Position numbers and translations under genes: made by a program. DNA of 39,267 nt, taken from Mesaphorura yosii. Taxonomy: Eukaryota; Arthropoda; Collembola; Poduromorpha; Tullbergiidae. How positions within the stretch are numbered: position 1 is the first letter of the stretch; every line of letters starts with the position of its first letter. Below the pieces are notes generated by a model. That model saw only the letters and a list, made by a program, of their open reading frames with translations. It did not search any database and was not told the DNA's origin. The DNA lies in contig WIXG01000553.1 of NCBI GenBank assembly GCA_009869945.1, positions 1 to 39,267 of the forward strand, written 5' to 3'. Positions 9,862 through 18,908 of this stretch are shown piece after piece.

Positions 9862-10007
9862 CACGTTGTTAGCCGAGTGGTTTAGCGTTGAAAAAAATGA
9901 CAAAAGTCAAAGCGCTGTCGAGCAGCGAAAAGTGCGAGACTTCGCAACTTTTTTATGTAGCACAGTTGAATAGTATTGGCTGAAGTTAACCACTTGGACA
10001 CCAACAA
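9862..10007. repeat. tRNA-like / SINE-like structured element with pol III features
   Basis: On the plus strand TAGCCGAGTGGTTTAGCG (9870-9887) matches the A box and D-arm of class II (Ser/Leu) tRNAs. It is followed by three perfect small hairpins: TGAC-AAAA-GTCA (9898-9909), CGCTG-TCGAG-CAGCG (9913-9927) and TGCGA-GACT-TCGCA (9933-9946). A T6 run at 9949-9954 would stop RNA polymerase III. The canonical GGTTCGA B box is absent, so it is not a normal tRNA gene. On the minus strand 9985-10007 reads as a second A-box-like copy (GTCCAAGTGGTTAAC), about 70% identical and inverted to the first. The whole could be a tRNA-derived SINE pair or foldback. Confidence 0.4.
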
Positions 10008-10567
10008 TGAACGCCGAAATAAATAAATAGTTTATATTCGGATTAAGTGAAACCTAGTCTGTAGAGAATTAATTCTAATACTTGTTGAAGTGTGAAGTTT
10101 GCTGATTGATTGTTCTGATTAGCGGAGCGTGTCAAATGCCATCAACTTGGCTTAGGTTAGATTATTAAACCTATCAACCACCGCAATTCAGGTTGTCATT
10201 ATTTCCAATCTACTTGGCTGAATAATGAGGAAAATATGAGAAAATGGACTGCGAATTGTGAACTGGTTCACTTTTAGAGATCAATGCATTTAATTTCATG
10301 GCGTTAAAAGGTAAACAGAACAAATGCAGGGAACCACGACGGACGTCACAGTACAAACGAGAAAGATGACTTATTATTATTTAGGGGGAAAGAAAATGAG
10401 TAAAGAGTCAAGCTCCGTCATTCCACTCGCACGTCGCTGTTGCAAATACAAACTGGAGTCAGTGCCAGCCAGTCATACGAACACGCACCTCAGATGAACT
10501 GCAGGTAAGGGCAAGATAAGGCAAAGTTTCAGTTTACAGTCTGACAGGGTCTGAACTGAACAGGGTC
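10008..10567. other. Intergenic, no gene seen
   Basis: AT-rich spacer without a supported frame or clear repeat. The part just before 10568 is the likely former promoter of the kelch receptor kinase relic. Confidence 0.4.
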
Positions 10568-12300
10568 ATGACGTACTCCCTCCGCCTGGGCTCTGTGGAT
10601 GTGATCTTTGTAACCGCTAGCTTAGGGATCGCCTTGCTCAATAGCGACGAGATTCTTTATCACAGCGGCCGCGGGGACGAGTACAAGCCAAGTGCTGCCA
10701 TCTACCGCTACTTCAGACATAAACAACTTCTCGCAAGTCGGCGGTGTCGTTTACGGCCTCCCCCTGGGACCCCCGCCAAAGGATGGCGTACATGTTTGGG
10801 GGCTCACGTTCTGGGGTTCCGGAAGAAACGGACCGCATCTTCTGGTTCAATGCAAGCAGTCTCGAGTTCAAGCAGCTGGGCGCAATCCCCCTGGCCACAC
10901 TCGGAGCCGCAGGGGTGTCGGACAGCAAGAAGGAGGTGGCGTACGTGTTTGGTGGGCTTCCCGACTCCACCCTTGCCATCTGGCGATATCGTCCCCCCCC
11001 CACAAACTGCATCGTCCAGCTGCCGCCGTATCTCTCCGTGAACCTGACCCACGCGTCTGCGGCGTTCTTTGAGGGGGATGGGCGGGTGTACCTCGTTGGC
11101 GGGCACTCGGAGCAGGGTAACGCCATCCTGCGCTTTGACCCGAGCACCAATCGCACCGAGACACTCCAGACTGACTGCTGGCCTGGCTGGTTTTTCAACT
11201 ACTCGGCCTGCGTGTCCGTCCCAGCACAGGACAGGATTTACATTATTGGGGACTACGAAAGTTTGGCGGGGGAGCCGCCCAGGTACTGCGACGAGATCCT
11301 TCACTTGGACCTGAGTCCTCCTGCCCCGCCAGAGAAGATGCTCGTCTACTTGCTCGCAGTTGGCGTGCCAGTGGCTGTGAACGTTTTAAGTGCTTTTGCA
11401 GGTGCCAGCTTCCTTTACAAACGGAAGCGCAAGAATCGAGGCGCTGGTGCTGGGGCGCCTCTCCACGCCATACACAGAGTCGGCGGCACGACGGAGGCCG
11501 TGGGACTTGCAGAAGAGGAGCGTCGCGACCACCAGCGAGGGACGACCATCCCGCTACACAACGAAGTCGGTTTGAAAGTCGTCGACTTCCGGCACTACGA
11601 AGTGGACGAGGGCAGCATCGCCGTTGACAGGCGGCGGGTGCTTGGCTCTGGTGAGTTTGGGGTTGTCTACCTCGGCAAAGAAGTGGGCACGGAGCGTCCT
11701 GTCGCCGTCAAGACGGTGCGGCCCGAAAACACCGACAACGAGAACGTCAATCGGTCCTCATCTACCTCGGGCCCCACCCGCACATCGTCAACTTGGTCGG
11801 CGCATCCACCAGTGTGCTGGTCAGGGGTCTCGTCTCCCTCTACTTGGAATTCTGCCCCCTCGCCGATCTTCAGAGCTTCCTACGAAAGCGAAACTCCGTC
11901 GGGAGCCCTCCTCCGCCCGCGTCGGCTGGCGCAAGCGGGCAGTACGTGCAGCCTCACGACGTGGATCCGATCTCAACGGCTGATCTGCTTCTGTGGAGTG
12001 TCCAAACCGCCTCCGCCATGGAGTTCCTCGCCTCCAAGAAAGTCATTCACGGCGATCTCGCGACTCGCAACATTCTGCTCTTGAACAAATGCTCGCCAAA
12101 GTGACTGATTTTGGGCTCGCGAGGAAGCTGTACCACTACATTCACTACAAAGAGACGCACGACACTCCGCTGCCCTGGCGAATTATGGCGCCAGAGTCGC
12201 TAAGAGAAATGACATTCAACCATCAGTCTGACGTCTGGTCGTTCGGGGTGACGCTCTGGGAGCTCTTCAGTCTGGGGGAGGTGCCCTACTCCGACCGACT
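10568..12300 (+). pseudogene. Kelch-ectodomain receptor tyrosine kinase, broken by frameshifts and truncated
   Basis: Order of parts: signal peptide from ATG 10568 (VDVIFVTASLGIALL), kelch-type repeats (VYLVGGHSEQGNAILRFDP, MAYMFGG, VAYVFGG), one TM helix near 11338-11410 (LVYLLAVGVPVAVNVLSAFA), basic juxtamembrane region, tyrosine kinase. Kinase motifs are the glycine loop LGSGEFGVVYLG, Lys in [30 protein letters not shown] and [12 protein letters not shown]. The reading frame changes near 10712, 10740, 11750 and 12095. At ~11750 the alpha-C helix with its conserved Glu is lost between ENVN and VLIYLGPHPHIV. After GEVPYSDR the rest of the C-lobe, including the expected CW motif, is missing. 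At least four frame breaks, with no splice signals that would explain them, mean it cannot make a working kinase. The 3' end abuts a gustatory-type receptor gene. Locally GC-rich compared with the NACHT region. Confidence 0.75.
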
Positions 12301-12453
12301 CCGATGTGTTCGTGTGATTGAAACACGTTTACCCAATCAAAGTGTAGGTGAGAATGGGAATCCCATGCATTCAAATACGTTCAAGGTTTTGATTAAACAT
12401 TTAAAGTTAAATTGATGGTCCAATTATGCTGTGTCTCCGAAGAAATTCGTTGA

Positions 12454-13761
12454 TTGAGGTTGATTGCTGGGTTTGCATTATTTACGAACCTGCGAGTTTT
12501 TATTGCGTCAATTAGTGCCGGGTTCCATTTCGACACGACATTTTCAATTCACTATAAGCTACCACGCAGTGAGTTGACTCAACTATGCTTACGAATTTTC
12601 CCAAAACTGTTGGAAAATACAAACTTGTACAAAAAGGTTCCCAGGAACGTACGCCGACTACTGTGGCTGCTATCAAGCGCCGGTTACCGACTGGGCTGCC
12701 TGCCCTTCACATGGGACGTCGTAGCGAATCGAATGGATTGGACGACCAGTCGCTGGCACCTGTGCTGGCACTACATACTGGTCATGTACACCACCCTGAA
12801 TACTGGCTTCATGGCAGTCCGCTGGTTTCAGGCGTCTTGCTGCCTCCCGAACATGTCGTACGGACTGCTGGTAGGGAACCTGTTTGGCGTCTTCACTTCA
12901 GCGGATGTCGTGCTCATGTATCTCCTAATCTTCTTCCGCTTTCAAGAGCTCAGGGCCTTCTACTGCAACCTCATGGAGTTAGGTGGGCGACTCGACCGTG
13001 AATTCCAGAGTAACGGGGTGGTGGTGCGGAGGAGGCCAGATACAAATCTTGTAATTGGAGTAGCATTTACTTGGTTCTACAGCTTCCTGCAGCTTCCACG
13101 GGCAGCGAAGACAGCACACCTGAATCCGCGCTACCCTTGGTACTTTATCCCTGGTCTCGGCTCCGCAACGCCCCATGCACGAGCCCTGGTTGGCTTGTTT
13201 GAAATGTACCTCTCTTTCACACTTGGCACCATTCTCAATTTCCACGTAGCACTGTACTTTACCTACGTGCTCACCATACGCGCGTGCCTCGAGACACTTG
13301 GGGCCCAACCGCCGAACCAGGCCCTGAATGAGCGTCAACGCTGCCTTTACCGTCAGTTGCAGATAGTCAACTCTCAGTCTCATTGCTTGCTTCGCTATGC
13401 CATCATCCCACAACTGGTTTTGATGCTCCTCTCCTTCACCATAACCTGCAACTATGCTGTAGTGCACCTAGCACGAAAGGCCAGTGTTATTCTACTTTTT
13501 GCGTTTGCATTTGCAAGCATTCCGAGCTCCGTCTACCTGTGGAAAATGTTTCCTCCTGCGTTTCACGCTCGCCAAATATCATCGAACATAATCAGCGCGG
13601 CCAGACTCGTTCGCAGGACACGGGCCGAAACAAAGGAGCTGCGTTCGTTTCAACCGATCTCCATCTACGTCCAAGGATTCTATCCGGTGACCAGAGGAAC
13701 GGGTCTCGAGTACTTCTCATTTGCAATTCATTCCATTATTAATATGCTCCTCACATTCTAA
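12454..13761 (+). CDS. Gustatory-type (7TM) chemoreceptor
   Basis: Open frame of about 435 codons with seven hydrophobic segments, including HYILVMYTTLNTGFMAV, GLLVGNLFGVFTSADVVLMY, EMYLSFTLGTILNFHVALYF, YAIIPQLVLMLLSFTIT and a last one ending at the C-terminus (FAIHSIINMLLTF). The general layout, basic loops and hydrophobic C-terminal end fit the insect-type gustatory/odorant receptor superfamily, whose members form cation channels with intracellular N-termini. There is no ATG before the first third of the frame (first in RMDW, near residue 93). The segment VPRNVRRLLWLL...GCLPFTWD is a normal receptor N-terminal region, so the true start probably lies in a short upstream exon joined at an acceptor such as ACGCAG near 12570. 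I give the frame limits and treat the 5' end as unresolved. No frameshift is seen, in contrast to the kinase relic just upstream. Confidence 0.75.
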   Translation: MRLIAGFALFTNLRVFIASISAGFHFDTTFSIHYKLPRSELTQLCLRIFPKLLENTNLYKKVPRNVRRLLWLLSSAGYRLGCLPFTWDVVANRMDWTTSRWHLCWHYILVMYTTLNTGFMAVRWFQASCCLPNMSYGLLVGNLFGVFTSADVVLMYLLIFFRFQELRAFYCNLMELGGRLDREFQSNGVVVRRRPDTNLVIGVAFTWFYSFLQLPRAAKTAHLNPRYPWYFIPGLGSATPHARALVGLFEMYLSFTLGTILNFHVALYFTYVLTIRACLETLGAQPPNQALNERQRCLYRQLQIVNSQSHCLLRYAIIPQLVLMLLSFTITCNYAVVHLARKASVILLFAFAFASIPSSVYLWKMFPPAFHARQISSNIISAARLVRRTRAETKELRSFQPISIYVQGFYPVTRGTGLEYFSFAIHSIINMLLTF

Positions 13762-13807
13762 ATTCTAACCTTTCCAATTCTAAAGTGAGCAGAGCCAGTA
13801 ATCAGTT

Positions 13808-14402
13808 GTAAAAGGATGGCAACGGTTAAGGCCCTCTTTTCTTCCAAGCGCTCGCGATTGACGAGTCATACATCAATCGAAAGCTTACACACCAAGGACT
13901 TTAACAAAAAATATTTGACATCGAAATTCGACTGCCCTGGCTCACAGTGGCTTGTCGAAGTTCGACCATTTGTACCCCTTCGATCTCGCTCATCTATTGG
14001 TCATTTTAAAGCTAGTCCCATGCGGATTCTGAAAATGTAACCTATTATGCACTATGTCTTCATTCAAGAAAGAAACGGCCAACAAACTGTGCGAAAACTC
14101 AAAAAATCCTGTTTAAATAGGGTAAAAATGGATGAAAATCGTGGTGTGATATTTTTCTCAGAATCTACACCAAAAAGCGCGGGTTTTTTGTTTCAGGAGT
14201 TTTTCAGTATTACTCTTCATTTTGGAGATGTTTGAGGTCAAGGTGCTGAACTTTGACAAGCCACTGTGGGCTCAGGCAGTGGAATTTCGAGGTCAAGTAT
14301 TTCGTTGGAATCCTTGCGTCATAAGCTTTAGATTGATATATGACTCATCAGTAGTCTGTGTTTGGCCAGAAACAGGGCCTTAACTGATACCTTCCTTTAA
14401 GT
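13808..14402. mobile_element. Foldback / MITE-like element with long terminal inverted repeats
   Basis: The left arm (about 13808-13970) and the right arm (about 14235-14402) are imperfect inverted copies of ~160 bp, roughly 75-80% matching by eye. Shared blocks include GTTAAGGCCCT near the outer ends, GAGTCATA-ATCAATC-AAAGCTTA, TCGAAATTC-ACTGCC and CACAGTGGCTTGTC. About 260 bp of non-palindromic sequence lies between the arms. No transposase is encoded, so it would be non-autonomous. Target-site duplications are not clear to me. Short plus-strand frames inside (13816-14040, 14047-14235) are chance. Confidence 0.65.
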
Positions 14403-15178
14403 TTCTCACTAAAAGTAAAAATAGAATTGCGTTACATTAGTTGCCAGACCCTACCACTTTGACTAAATTTGAAACTAATCATCGCCAAGTTGCCTGAATT
14501 TAAGAGTATTGGTTAAGTAGAGTGAATTTGATTGCACAATTTCTGGAAAAGACAAACACGCGCAATACCCAACCTAAATATTTAATATCTGTATTTTCTC
14601 TTTTCCACTTGAGCCATTTGATTGTTAAGCAGCGGGCTAATTAATTATTCACATAGCGATTGAGTGATGGAGACTCGAGCTGAATGCTGTCATTATTCAC
14701 AACATTTCTTACACGGTACGAATTTTGTCAAGCTTCTCCACTTCGATAAGGGAGTTAACGTGAACACCATAGCGAAGAGCTTTGGAATAATATTGGCCTC
14801 TAGAAGTGTGTTCCGCACACGTGGGACAACCATTCGATTGTGGGAACCGATCAATTTATTTTTCCCAAGGAATGTACGCCAAGGAATCCTCCAAGAGGTC
14901 AACATAGTAGACAGGAAGCCTCAAAGTGTAGTGCAAACTCTACAGAGTTGGAATCCAACTGCATTCTGTCATTGTATCCAACTCCCCGCCGTTTCCCGCA
15001 CAAGCACGGGTTTCTATGGCGGATTCAAGGAAGAAATGAAGTTTGCACCGCAGCGGCTTGTTCTGGAAGCAGGTTTAAACAGAGTGTGGGGAAATGTAGC
15101 CCGACTGATGCACAGGCTGCTCGATGCGAGGAGCAGTCACTCACTTCGACAGGCGCCAGACCAGGAAGAATCGACGCA
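14403..15178. other. Intergenic; long frame of unknown meaning leading into dispersed repeat
   Basis: A plus-strand frame opens at 14664 and runs to the stop at 15320, which is also the end of the dispersed repeat copy at 15179-15320. The first ~170 codons show no domain I recognise. It may be the degraded body of a mobile-element ORF of which only the end is shared with the second copy at 24.6 kb, or a chance frame. Confidence 0.3.
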
Positions 15179-15320
15179 AAGTGCGCCCATCAAGTGCGGG
15201 ACCTTCTGGAATGGGCGACCAGCCCCCGATCCCACCAACTCCCACGGCGAGATTGTCACGAGTTCACAGTCACTTCCAACAACACCGAAAGGGAAGAGTA
15301 ACCGTTCACCTCGCGAGTAG
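15179..15320 (+). repeat. Dispersed repeat, copy A (possible retroelement ORF 3' end)
   Basis: This stretch matches 24614-24754 over its whole length in direct orientation, about 80% by eye with a one-base gap. In one frame both copies end in nearly the same peptide: NSHGEIVTSSQSLPTTPKG then ...RSPRE here, NSHGQVVTSSQSLSTTRKG then ...RSPSE in copy B. Both are followed by TAG at the same place and similarity ends there. That pattern suggests the last codons of a mobile-element protein. The family is unknown. Confidence 0.6.
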
Positions 15321-15339
15321 GCTATTTTAGCAGTAGGGC

Positions 15340-16653
15340 AGAGCGCAGAGTCAATTCTGCACGCGCATGGTCCAATCTTGGCGAAATGGCGAATGATTTT
15401 CCCGGTGTCTTCGAGCACAAACTCCATCAAGAGGGAAACGGAGCCAGCCATGTGCTTGGATACTTTTGCCATGCCATTTCTCCCAGAGCTCATACACTCC
15501 CCAGCTGACAATGGCTTGCAGACGCCTGTATCCGTAGTGCGTGACCGGTTTTTTGCTGTTGTCCATAATTTCGTAAACCATGCGCTCTTTGCTCATCGGG
15601 CCACCGATTCGGTGCAGCTGCTTGCCTGTGGTCAGCCTCACAAGCTTAATGAAGTAGTCCAACCCCCCAGACCACTCGACTATTCCCGATCGCTCACAGC
15701 TGTTCACGGTCTTGAGAAAAATCTCCGTCTGATTTGGGAGCAGCGAAGACATTTTCACGACGAATGGGTTGAGTATTGAGGCGAATGCGATCCGATTTGG
15801 AATGCTGGTTGCCATGGTTGCATTTATCTCAACAACGTGCCACATCTTCCATCGTGCAACTTCCGCTTTTGGGATTCGAAGTTCTTCAAGACAGTGAGTC
15901 ACTGGACACACCACACGTTGTTCGTACGAGTAGTTTGCGTAGAAGTCTCAAATCTTGCCCAGCATAGATGTGTCCGCATCCGTGCTCACAAGCCAAGATA
16001 ATGGTTTTTCCAAAGATGGCGGCCACCAACCAGGCGCCAATGCTCGGGCACAGTAGCAATTCTCCTTCCGTAGAATGTGAAGTTATTCAACTGGTCCACG
16101 TTTTGCCAAGGCTAACCAGTCGCGATTGGCCTCGTTAGTTTGCTGGTAACGAGTCCTTGGTATACCCCGGAGAGAATGATGGACAGAAGCCCCCAAAGTC
16201 CGAATGTGAGCATGAAAGCTGCGCGGACGGCTTTCCTGGATCGTACCTCTGGCGATTCATTGGGCGGCACACCGATAAGAACTCCAAATCCGGCCAATGC
16301 CAACAGATTCCAGCTCGTACTCCAAATTTTGCGACCTCCGTCCATGCTCACTGCCACAAGGAATAGCCGAACAGTCATGAGTCCGACCGTTCCCACGCAC
16401 AGAATCCAAGTCAGTGAGCCGTACAGAAAGAATCGGTAGTCAGGCTATTGTGATTTCCATCACACGTCGCAATGTACATATCTTCCGCCCCGACAACCAC
16501 GAAGGATCGCGTTGCATACAAGGATCGCCCTCGCTGCACGTCCGACCTGATTTCCAACCATGAAAATATCATTTGCAGCCTATCTGATATGGATAAGTTC
16601 TTTAAGAAGCGCTCCGATCCTTCGCAACGGCCATCTTGGCTCCAAAATTGCAC
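15340..16653 (-). pseudogene. Ionotropic-receptor-like (IR/iGluR family) relic
   Basis: Reading from 16653 downwards, one frame covers a possible ligand-binding S1 end (DMYIATCDGN). A frameshift near 16440 leads to a TM1-like stretch (FFLYGSLTWILCVGTVGLM). Then come a pore region with GFGVLIGVPP and a TM2-like segment ending in GVYQGLVTSKLTRPI, which is the hallmark of IRs ('S.YQ.xLxSxLTxP'). The frame is lost again near 16110, and 15351-15914 holds a likely S2 lobe (SGIVEWSGGLDYFIKL) and a final LQAIVSWGVYELW segment. IRs are chemosensory ligand-gated cation channels. At least two frame changes and no clear start make this a probable pseudogene. Unmodelled introns could explain one of the breaks. 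Confidence 0.5.
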
Positions 16654-16748
16654 AATATTACTTTCAGCGTAGGATTTAATTGTTCTATACTTTTGTAGTA
16701 TTTGAAATTGAAGTACAATTCTTGAATTTTATGTTCGTTTCCTCAGAT

Positions 16749-18908
16749 TCAGTTGGGAATACGTACAAGATACCCCTCATCCACTTCTATCTCATCCAGG
16801 GCTGAAGATTTACTCGTCTCCGACCCATTTGGACTTTTCAATCGCTCCAGTTGCACCTTCAGGTCTGCAAACAAAATCCGGGCTGAGGGCTCAGACTGCC
16901 AACATTTCTTCATGAGGCGGTACATGTCCATTGACGCTAATACAGGTTTCGTCATCCGATGCTGCCCCTGGTATAATTCATAAGGAAATCCCTCCCACCA
17001 CGCCATCCCTTTATAAGGAACCCCTCCTTTGCTAAAAATCTCCCACAGAGTCACTCCGTAGGACCAGACATCCGATTGGGTTGAGAATTTTTTATGGGTC
17101 AGAACTTCAGGAGGTGACCACATCCATGGAACAAAATCCTGCCACGAGAAGCACAAAAATGAATTATCTATCCAAGATGGAACGCCAAGGTCACTTACGT
17201 TGGTTGTTTGAATATAAATCGGAGCTTCCTCCTCTAGTGTATGAGCCAATCCAAAATCTGTCAACTTCACAACCCGTTCGGATGTTAGTAGCACATTTCG
17301 GGATGCCAGATCACCATGAACGATGTTGTGCTTCCCAAGGAATTCCATCCCGACTGCAATTTGATGGGAAAAACTCAACAAATCCTGCTGGGTACAATAT
17401 TTGACATCCCTTTCTATTCTTAAAATGTAGGGCTCTTCCAAGTAGACGCTGGTGGTTAAAAAGTGCTGGAGCGATCCAAGGGCACATAATTCCAGGAGCA
17501 TATAGCATTCTGGGATTGTGGCCACCCAGCCATCGGTTTCAGGGGTAGCGTAGCAGTAGCCCAACAACTTTACGATGTGTTCATGCTCCGGCAGCGAGGT
17601 CAGCAGTTCAATTTCACGGTGCATCGAGTCCAAATAAATGCCACTGTATTTGGAGGGTTGGGCGTGAGGTTTGAGGGTTTTTACGGCGACTGGGTCGGAG
17701 CCGTAACTCCCAGTGTAGACAATACCACATTTCCCTTTTCCTAACACGTCGTCTCCAATTGTGAAGTCTGACCTTGCTAGTTCTTTACCTGGCCTGGACT
17801 TCGACATGAACGTCAGCGCAAGCGGGACTAATGGAGCCGTCTGCTCCTCTTTTGTCAATTTTTGGCGCTGCCCCCTCCAATAATCCGACGCAATGGAGAA
17901 AACGAACCCAAAACCACAAAGACAGACTATTGAAATGATTGCAGTGTAGGAGCTGAATCCAGCATTTGAATTTGGAGCCGAATTTGAATCTGGACGTGCG
18001 ATTCCCAGTTTTTTGTCATCCGTCTGGCTTCCAACGCTTTCTGTTAAACTTACCCCAACCATAGGGAGTGGAGGAGGTGTCACAGTAGACGGAATCTCCA
18101 TCTCCTTCATTCGGACACACTTATCTCTCCTCATCCTTGCCTCCTCCAGGCAGACACATTTCTTGATACCTGGATCACATTTGGCGTAGGCGCCGTATGC
18201 TGCCTCTGTATTACACTGTATGTCCAGTTCGCAGCTCTTGGCCGAGGGGACGCATCTTTGACGGGTAGGATGCCAAACGTGGCTCGTTTCGCATTTACAG
18301 TGACCATCACCACAATTTGCATTATTTTCAGTGTCACACTGTTCGTTCACCTCGCAGGGTTCACCATGCTGCTTGGTCACGATGCAAGATCCATTGATCT
18401 CCTTGATTTTCTTACCCTCCATGCTGCTGGTGGCACATTCACAGCTGCAGGTGACCAGATTACATCGAGAAAAAGGTCCTGCTTTTCCTTGGTGGCATTC
18501 TTGGTGAGATCGACAATCCTGGAAGTGTTCCGGTTCTCCAGCCGACCCCTCCTCGGAGTTTCCAGTCCTTGTTTGAATGAATTTCTCACAAATTTGATAA
18601 GCCGCTGCCTCGGTCGCAAGCTCCGGAAGGCAAGCGCCAGATTTCGTGTCATGCATGTAGACAAAACGTGAATTCGAGTGTTTAGCACATACACATCGAA
18701 GTCTAGGGACGTCACACGTCAAATTCTTGGCACGATCACAAGGATGGAATTTCGTACAAATGGCACGATAAAAGGAGCCCACTTCTGCACCGCCACGGCG
18801 TGCCAGAGTAGAGGGCGCTGGCGCTGGCAGACTCAGCAAAATGCAGTTATTGTATTGTAACAAAGTGGACACACCAAGAATCCAACCAATCCGTATCAGA
18901 GTTGACAT
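16749..18908 (-). CDS. Receptor tyrosine kinase with Cys-rich EB-like ectodomain
   Basis: Two exons: 18908-17199 and 17138-16749. The 60-bp intron at 17198-17139 (GTAAGT...GCAG, phase 0) is in frame and stop-free, so a naive frame gives 719 aa while the spliced product is 699 aa. Splicing restores QTTN-DFVPWMWSPPEVL, the normal activation segment. Signal peptide 1-~26. A Cys-rich module (EVGSFYRAICTKFHPCDRA) is followed by EB-like repeats to ~270 and a TM helix at ~321-338. The kinase spans ~380-690: GKGKCG 390-395, K410, alpha-C Glu in MHREIELL (~432), HGDLASRN 531-538, DFG 551-553, then SDVWSYGVTLWE and the CW motif (KKCWQSEP). The catalytic loop has HGD where most receptor tyrosine kinases have HRD. 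All main catalytic residues are present, so it is probably active. It heads a tandem set with three kinase-less paralogues to the right. Confidence 0.88.
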   Translation of the reverse strand: MSTLIRIGWILGVSTLLQYNNCILLSLPAPAPSTLARRGGAEVGSFYRAICTKFHPCDRAKNLTCDVPRLRCVCAKHSNSRFVYMHDTKSGACLPELATEAAAYQICEKFIQTRTGNSEEGSAGEPEHFQDCRSHQECHQGKAGPFSRCNLVTCSCECATSSMEGKKIKEINGSCIVTKQHGEPCEVNEQCDTENNANCGDGHCKCETSHVWHPTRQRCVPSAKSCELDIQCNTEAAYGAYAKCDPGIKKCVCLEEARMRRDKCVRMKEMEIPSTVTPPPLPMVGVSLTESVGSQTDDKKLGIARPDSNSAPNSNAGFSSYTAIISIVCLCGFGFVFSIASDYWRGQRQKLTKEEQTAPLVPLALTFMSKSRPGKELARSDFTIGDDVLGKGKCGIVYTGSYGSDPVAVKTLKPHAQPSKYSGIYLDSMHREIELLTSLPEHEHIVKLLGYCYATPETDGWVATIPECYMLLELCALGSLQHFLTTSVYLEEPYILRIERDVKYCTQQDLLSFSHQIAVGMEFLGKHNIVHGDLASRNVLLTSERVVKLTDFGLAHTLEEEAPIYIQTTNVSDLGVPSWIDNSFLCFSWQDFVPWMWSPPEVLTHKKFSTQSDVWSYGVTLWEIFSKGGVPYKGMAWWEGFPYELYQGQHRMTKPVLASMDMYRLMKKCWQSEPSARILFADLKVQLERLKSPNGSETSKSSALDEIEVDEGYLVRIPN

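Noticed and set aside
9862..9954. Functional tRNA-Ser or tRNA-Leu gene
   Set aside because: The A box fits but there is no GGTTCGA-type B box, the T-loop would be four bases and no acceptor stem pairs.
10568..12300. Kelch receptor kinase as a working multi-exon gene
   Set aside because: Frame changes at ~10712, ~10740 and ~12095 have no room for introns, and the kinase loses its alpha-C helix and C-lobe end.
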